From: an uncultured Bacilli bacterium
GTDB taxonomy: Bacteria; Bacillota_I; Bacilli_A; RF39; UBA660
Assembly (NCBI GenBank): GCA_947589735.1
Contig: CANQCR010000005.1
Span: 31,001 to 95,000 of the forward strand
Direction of reading: 5' to 3'
DNA length: 64,000 nt
The notes under the pieces were generated by a model that did not search any database, was not told the origin of the DNA, and was given only the letters and a program-made list of their open reading frames with translations. This document shows positions 60,799 through 64,000 of this stretch, piece after piece. Position 1 is the first letter of the stretch, and each line of letters opens with the position of its first letter. Both the position numbers and the translations under genes were made by a program.

Positions 60799-60822
60799 AA
60801 AAAGATGTCTAAAAGATCTTTT
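60799..60822 (-). terminator. Terminator of the small Asn/Gln-rich gene
   Basis: Minus strand AAAAGAT, a 9-base loop, ATCTTTTT, then T-rich sequence; it overlaps the stop codon. Confidence 0.6.
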
Positions 60823-61099
60823 AAAATTTATTTATTTCATCGTTCATCTGCCTAATTGATTTTTTAAGTGTATTCATATCAAAACCATTTACAATGTGTT
60901 CACCATTTTGATTATTATTACTATTATTTATAACTTGTTGTTGGGCGGCATTAGTACAAAGTACTTGTCCTGTGAGCATAAACCAGTTACCGATTGTATT
61001 TTGTTCAGAAGGGTCAAGATCATTACTTAAAACATAACCAATCGCAATCGCACTTAAAGAGAATGCTGGTGGGCTAATGGTTGAAAGAAGATTTTTCAT
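60821..61099 (-). CDS. Small membrane-associated protein, unknown function
   Basis: A 92-residue protein. The N-terminal half is hydrophobic (SPPAFSLSAIAIGYVLSND) followed by DLDPSEQNTIGNWFMLTGQVLCTNAAQQQ and an Asn-rich linker, then a charged helix (DMNTLKKSIRQMNDEINKF). This layout (helix, LDxxExNxxGN, AAQ) recurs in small proteins of gut Bacillota as I recall them, function unknown. The SD is weak, but the terminator and codon use support a real gene. Confidence 0.55.
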   Translation of the reverse strand: MKNLLSTISPPAFSLSAIAIGYVLSNDLDPSEQNTIGNWFMLTGQVLCTNAAQQQVINNSNNNQNGEHIVNGFDMNTLKKSIRQMNDEINKF

Positions 61100-61165
61100 A
61101 CTAAAATATATGATAAACGCTATATAAAAAGTAGGAAATATGATATAGTTATAATAGGTGGTACG

Positions 61166-61717
61166 ATGAATGAGCTAATCACGACATCAATCAAAATCTA
61201 TGGTATAACTGATTATGATTGGCTATCATTTAAAATAACGAATGAAAACCCACTAACGAATCACCATATTAAGAAAGATGAACATGGTGGAAGAAGGATT
61301 ATATCCAATTTAGCGCCTTTAACTAAACTTGCCCACCAGTATTTACATGAAATTGAAAGAATTGATATTGATGCGTATAATACCATCAACTATTTATTTC
61401 AAGTGATTAACGATAGTGGTGAGGCGGCTACGCCAAGCGTTTTAGAACTTATTCAAAAAACTTTGCTAGAATATGAACAAGAACATAAGAGTGAATTAGA
61501 AAAGAAAATTAAACATATGCATCTTAATATGGAAGCAATAAAAAGAGTTATGCCTAGGCGTTTAACCTTAAGTCCTACTAGTCTTCGTCTTGTTATGCAA
61601 GAAGGGATAGATCCTATTATACATAAAACGAAAAAAGCAAGGCGAAAGCAAAAACAAAAAATAAAAAAGAGGGTATGGAGAGATATAAATCAAGTGTCTA
61701 GTGATAACTATTTATAA
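61166..61717 (+). CDS. HNH-endonuclease-like small protein
   Basis: A 183-residue protein (SD AGGTGG). The N-terminal ~70 residues contain NHHIKKDEHGGRR, then SNLAPLTKLAHQYLHEI: the HH-x(n)-N-x(n)-H order and SNLxPLxxxxH..LH context of HNH nucleases, without zinc cysteines. The C-terminal half is helical and very basic (KTKKARRKQKQKIKKRVW), suited to nucleic-acid binding. It could be a nuclease, or an HNH-derived RNA/ribosome-associated protein given that rpsJ follows. No mobile-element context. Confidence 0.55.
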   Translation: MNELITTSIKIYGITDYDWLSFKITNENPLTNHHIKKDEHGGRRIISNLAPLTKLAHQYLHEIERIDIDAYNTINYLFQVINDSGEAATPSVLELIQKTLLEYEQEHKSELEKKIKHMHLNMEAIKRVMPRRLTLSPTSLRLVMQEGIDPIIHKTKKARRKQKQKIKKRVWRDINQVSSDNYL

Positions 61718-61744
61718 AAAAAGTAAAAAATAAAATAAATTTTC

Positions 61745-61773
61745 AAAAAGTGTTGATTTTTCAGCACTTTTTT
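61745..61773 (+). terminator. Terminator before rpsJ
   Basis: AAAAAGTGTTGA (61745-61756), loop TTTT, TCAGCACTTTTT (61761-61772), 12 pairs including one G-T, then T. It carries the -35 of the rpsJ promoter. Confidence 0.85.
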
Positions 61774-61781
61774 AGTAAAAT
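61753..61781 (+). promoter_or_regulatory. Promoter of the S10 operon, nested in the terminator
   Basis: TTGATT (61753-61758, inside the hairpin), 17-bp spacer, TAAAAT (61776-61781). Confidence 0.62.
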
Positions 61782-61787
61782 GGATTA

Positions 61788-61913
61788 TGTGTGGCGTGCA
61801 TTGATGTGTGAGGTTGCTGATACGCCCGGTTAAGTTGTTATATAAACACTGACCAATATCAGGTTTTTTACACGGAGCAAGTCTATACGAGATATAGGCG
61901 AAGGGAGGACATT
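61788..61913 (+). promoter_or_regulatory. Structured leader of the S10 ribosomal operon
   Basis: About 126 bases without an ORF lie between the promoter and rpsJ. Pairable segments include GGCGT/ACGCC, CTGA/TCAG around CCAATA, and GTGT/ACAC. The G+C-richer GAGGTTGCTGATACGCCCGG stands out in this AT-rich DNA and resembles a block I recall from other Bacillota rpsJ leaders. L4-mediated control of S10 leaders is established in some bacteria; for this one it is inferred. Confidence 0.5.
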
Positions 61914-62222
61914 ATGTCAAAAGTAAAAGTTCGTATCAAATTAAAAGCATTTGAACATAAAAGTTTAGATACTGCTTGTGCGAAAATTGTTGAGACAGTC
62001 AAAAGAAATGGTGGCGAAGTAAGTGGCCCAATTCCACTACCAACGGAAGTTGAAAAAATCACTATTTTAAGAGCTGTTCACAAAGATAAAGATTCACGTG
62101 AGCAATTTGAAAAAAGAACACACAAAAGACTTATCGATGTCATCAATCCATCAAAGGAGACTATTGAAGCATTAGCTCATTTAGAAGTTCCAAGTGGTGT
62201 TGATATCAAAATTGTAAAATAA
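61914..62222 (+). CDS. rpsJ: 30S ribosomal protein S10
   Basis: A 102-residue S10 ([41 protein letters not shown] ... [16 protein letters not shown]). It is also the NusE partner of NusB in antitermination. SD GGGAGG. First gene of the S10 operon. Confidence 0.98.
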   Translation: MSKVKVRIKLKAFEHKSLDTACAKIVETVKRNGGEVSGPIPLPTEVEKITILRAVHKDKDSREQFEKRTHKRLIDVINPSKETIEALAHLEVPSGVDIKIVK

Positions 62223-62240
62223 TTATAGGAGGAAATGTAT

Positions 62241-63026
62241 ATGAAAGGAATCTTAGGTCGTAAAATTGGAATGACTCAAGTATTTACAGAATCTGGAAAA
62301 TTAATTCCTGTAACTGCCGTTTATGTTGAACCAAATGTGGTAACACAAATTAAGACTAAAGAAAACGATGGTTATGAAGCAATTCAATTAGGATTCGATA
62401 CTAAAAGAGAAAAGTTAGCGACGAAAGCAATAGCTGGTCACACAGCTAAAGCAAACACTACACCTAAGCGCTTCTTTAGAGAAATTAAAGGTGTAGATAT
62501 CAATGAATATACAGTTGGTCAAGAAGTCAAAGCTGACATCTTTACTGCTGGTGAAGTTGTTGATGTAACAGGAACTACAAAAGGTAAAGGGTTCCAAGGT
62601 GTTATTAAAAGACATGGTCAATCAAGAGGCCCTATGGGACATGGTTCACATTATCATAGAAGACCAGGTTCAATGGGAACAATGCGACCAATGCGTGTTT
62701 TCAAAGGTAAGAAATTAGCTGGCCATATGGGAACACTTACAGTAACAATTCAAAATCTAGAGATTGTTTCTGTTGATATGGAAAATAATGTAATATTGAT
62801 TAAAGGTAATATTCCTGGACCAAAACAAGGATTAGTTATCATTAGATCAGCTGTTAAAGCTAATGGCGCTGTTAATGAAGCTGAAGCTTTAGTTGATTAT
62901 AGTGTTAAAGAAGAAGCTCTATCTGAAACAGAAGCTAGTGAAGCTCCAGTTGAGGATGAGACTGAAAAAGATGCCGAAACACCTATAGAACCAACTGATA
63001 ATGAATCCCCAGAGGAAGAAAATTAG
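62241..63026 (+). CDS. rplC: 50S ribosomal protein L3 with acidic C-terminal extension
   Basis: A 261-residue L3 starting [15 protein letters not shown] (ATG 62241, AGGAGG eight bases upstream; the ORF-track ATG at 62235 is too close). The conserved loop [14 protein letters not shown]-type sequence reads [19 protein letters not shown]. After the usual L3 end (about residue 209) comes a ~50-residue tail of Glu, Asp, Ala, Ser and Thr ([20 protein letters not shown]). Most L3 proteins lack it. Confidence 0.96.
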   Translation: MKGILGRKIGMTQVFTESGKLIPVTAVYVEPNVVTQIKTKENDGYEAIQLGFDTKREKLATKAIAGHTAKANTTPKRFFREIKGVDINEYTVGQEVKADIFTAGEVVDVTGTTKGKGFQGVIKRHGQSRGPMGHGSHYHRRPGSMGTMRPMRVFKGKKLAGHMGTLTVTIQNLEIVSVDMENNVILIKGNIPGPKQGLVIIRSAVKANGAVNEAEALVDYSVKEEALSETEASEAPVEDETEKDAETPIEPTDNESPEEEN

Positions 63027-63038
63027 GAGGTATAACAT

Positions 63039-63665
63039 ATGAGTAAAATTGATGTGTTAAATGTTAAAGGTGAAAAGGTTAAAGATATTACATTAGCTAA
63101 AGAAGTTTGGAATATTGAACCAAATGATACAGTATTATATGATGCTATTCGTTTAGCAACAAGTAATGCTCGTCAAGGAACACATAGTGTTAAAAATCGT
63201 TCCGAAGTTTCTGGCGGTGGTAGAAAGCCATGGCGTCAAAAAGGTACCGGACGTGCTCGTCAAGGTTCTACTAGAGCACCACATTGGTATCATGGTGGCG
63301 TTGTTTTCGGACCACAAACAGAAAAGAATTATACAAAGAAAATGAATCGTAAAGAAAGACAGTTAGCTTTAAAATCAGCTCTATCTTATAAAGTATTAGA
63401 TAGTGAGTTAATCGTTTTAGATGAATTAAAGTTAGCTTCTAATAAAACGAAAGAAATGAAAGATATTTTAGCAAATCTAAAGGTAGATAGAAATATTTTA
63501 GTTGTTGTCGATGAGTTAGATGATAATATCGTTTTAGCAACTCGTAACTTAAATAATGTTCTATTATTAAGTGCTGATGAAATTAACACAATGGATGTTG
63601 TTTCAGCTCATGCCTTAATTGCTACCGAAGCTGCTATTAAGTCAGTAGAGGAGGCTTTGAAATAA
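63039..63665 (+). CDS. rplD: 50S ribosomal protein L4
   Basis: A 208-residue L4 (NARQGTHSVKNRSEVSGGGRKPWRQKGTGRARQGSTRAPHWYHGGVVFGPQ), the loop lining the exit tunnel. In some bacteria L4 also represses its own operon through the leader. SD AGGAGG. The next ATG overlaps the stop by one base. Confidence 0.97.
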   Translation: MSKIDVLNVKGEKVKDITLAKEVWNIEPNDTVLYDAIRLATSNARQGTHSVKNRSEVSGGGRKPWRQKGTGRARQGSTRAPHWYHGGVVFGPQTEKNYTKKMNRKERQLALKSALSYKVLDSELIVLDELKLASNKTKEMKDILANLKVDRNILVVVDELDDNIVLATRNLNNVLLLSADEINTMDVVSAHALIATEAAIKSVEEALK

Positions 63666-63943
63666 TGAATAACTATCGTGATATTATTAAAGCACCGATT
63701 GTTACTGAAAAAAGTGCTGCTTTAGCTGATACTAATACAATTGTATTTAGTGTTGATCCTAAAGCTAACAAAACACAAATTAAACAAGCCGTAGAAGCTA
63801 TCTTCAATGTTAAGGTTGTAAGCGTTAATACTTTAAATGCTCCTACGAAGAAAAAAAGAGTTGGTCGTTATACAGGACGTACTAACAAAGTAAAAAAGGC
63901 TATTGTTAAATTAGCTGAAGGAAGTTCAATTGAACTAAACTAA
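63665..63943 (+). CDS. rplW: 50S ribosomal protein L23
   Basis: A 92-residue L23 (YRDIIKAPIVTEKSAALADTNTIVFSVDPKANKTQIKQAVE), which sits at the exit tunnel and docks trigger factor and SRP. Normal length, coupled to rplD. Confidence 0.97.
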   Translation: MNNYRDIIKAPIVTEKSAALADTNTIVFSVDPKANKTQIKQAVEAIFNVKVVSVNTLNAPTKKKRVGRYTGRTNKVKKAIVKLAEGSSIELN

Positions 63944-63964
63944 ATCTAAAGGAGGATTATACAT

Positions 63965-64000
63965 ATGGCAATCAAAAGTTATAAGTCAACAACTAATGGT
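63965..64000 (+). CDS. rplB: 50S ribosomal protein L2 (5' end only)
   Basis: Twelve codons from ATG 63965 (MAIKSYKSTTNG) after AAAGGAGG, cut by the window end. The N-terminus and its place after rplW identify L2. Confidence 0.92.
   Translation, partial: MAIKSYKSTTNG

Noticed and set aside
62091-62104. GATTCACGTGAGCA in rpsJ resembles the parS core TTCACGTGA
   Set aside because: Only the central nine bases fit the 16-bp parS palindrome; it encodes conserved S10 residues and is most likely chance. No perfect TGTTTCACGTGAAACA was seen in the window.

Overview
The window reads as part of the chromosome of an AT-rich, low-GC Gram-positive bacterium (Bacillota, Bacilli side). It carries the Bacillus-type origin-proximal blocks mnmG-rsmG-noc and soj-spo0J-mscS-DUF951 ... 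ychF-rpsF-ssb-rpsR, a gdpP-type/rplI/dnaB block, lgt-yvcK-whiA, fba-murA and the start of the S10 ribosomal operon. TGA is a stop and TGG encodes Trp, so the standard bacterial code is in use. A spoIIR gene, a sortase-type cell-wall signal and lgt indicate a walled Gram-positive cell with at least a sporulation relic. I infer a gut-type Bacilli lineage (Erysipelotrichales/RF39-like), but sequence alone does not prove this. Promoters are mostly clean sigma-A types (TTGaca, 17 bp, TATAAT), and terminators are compact hairpins that often overlap stop codons.

Layout. 1-4.1 kb: 3' end of mnmG, then rsmG, then a Noc/ParB protein with a very long Pro-rich linker containing a perfect 198-bp tandem duplication. 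4.2-6.3 kb: a BRO/DinD-like protein and a CorA-type transporter. 6.4-10.2 kb: a very large exported Cys-rich protein of unknown function (minus strand). 10.4-15.8 kb: a pair of paralogous helical proteins, a 5'-nucleotidase-like HAD protein, two GNAT acetyltransferases, a small unknown protein and an SDR oxidoreductase. 15.9-24.3 kb: an envelope pair (DUF6273-like plus phosphodiester glycosidase), a DUF975 protein, uvrB, and the holin-IV/lgt/yvcK/whiA operon. 24.4-32.1 kb: one 2538-residue wall-anchored VWA adhesin with eight Cna-B-like repeats. 32.2-38.2 kb: a short GdpP-type phosphodiesterase, rplI, dnaB, an M23/G5 peptidase, walJ and rlmH. 38.3-47.8 kb: zinc-ribbon membrane protein, spoIIR, fba, murA, BI-1 protein, rpmE, DUF421, Nudix, typA and unknowns. 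47.9-52.1 kb: soj, spo0J, mscS, DUF951 and an AbgT-type transporter. 52.1-55.6 kb: two tandem exported HExxH proteins. 55.8-61.7 kb: ychF, rpsF-ssb-rpsR, a protein with two clamp-binding-like motifs, gpsA and small unknowns. 61.8 kb to the end: rpsJ, rplC, rplD, rplW and the start of rplB.

How the genes work together. Chromosome organisation and replication (Noc, Soj, Spo0J, DnaB, SSB, possibly the QTSLF protein) is interleaved with translation genes and envelope biogenesis (Lgt, MurA, YvcK, WhiA, M23 peptidase, glycosidase). Between these conserved blocks sit lineage-specific exported proteins. The most novel-looking are the tandem HExxH pair, which appears to have been duplicated together with its promoter/hairpin unit, and the 1260-residue Cys-rich secreted protein. 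No tRNA, rRNA, CRISPR array, insertion sequence or perfect parS site was recognised, and no gene-free stretch exceeds about 300 bases.
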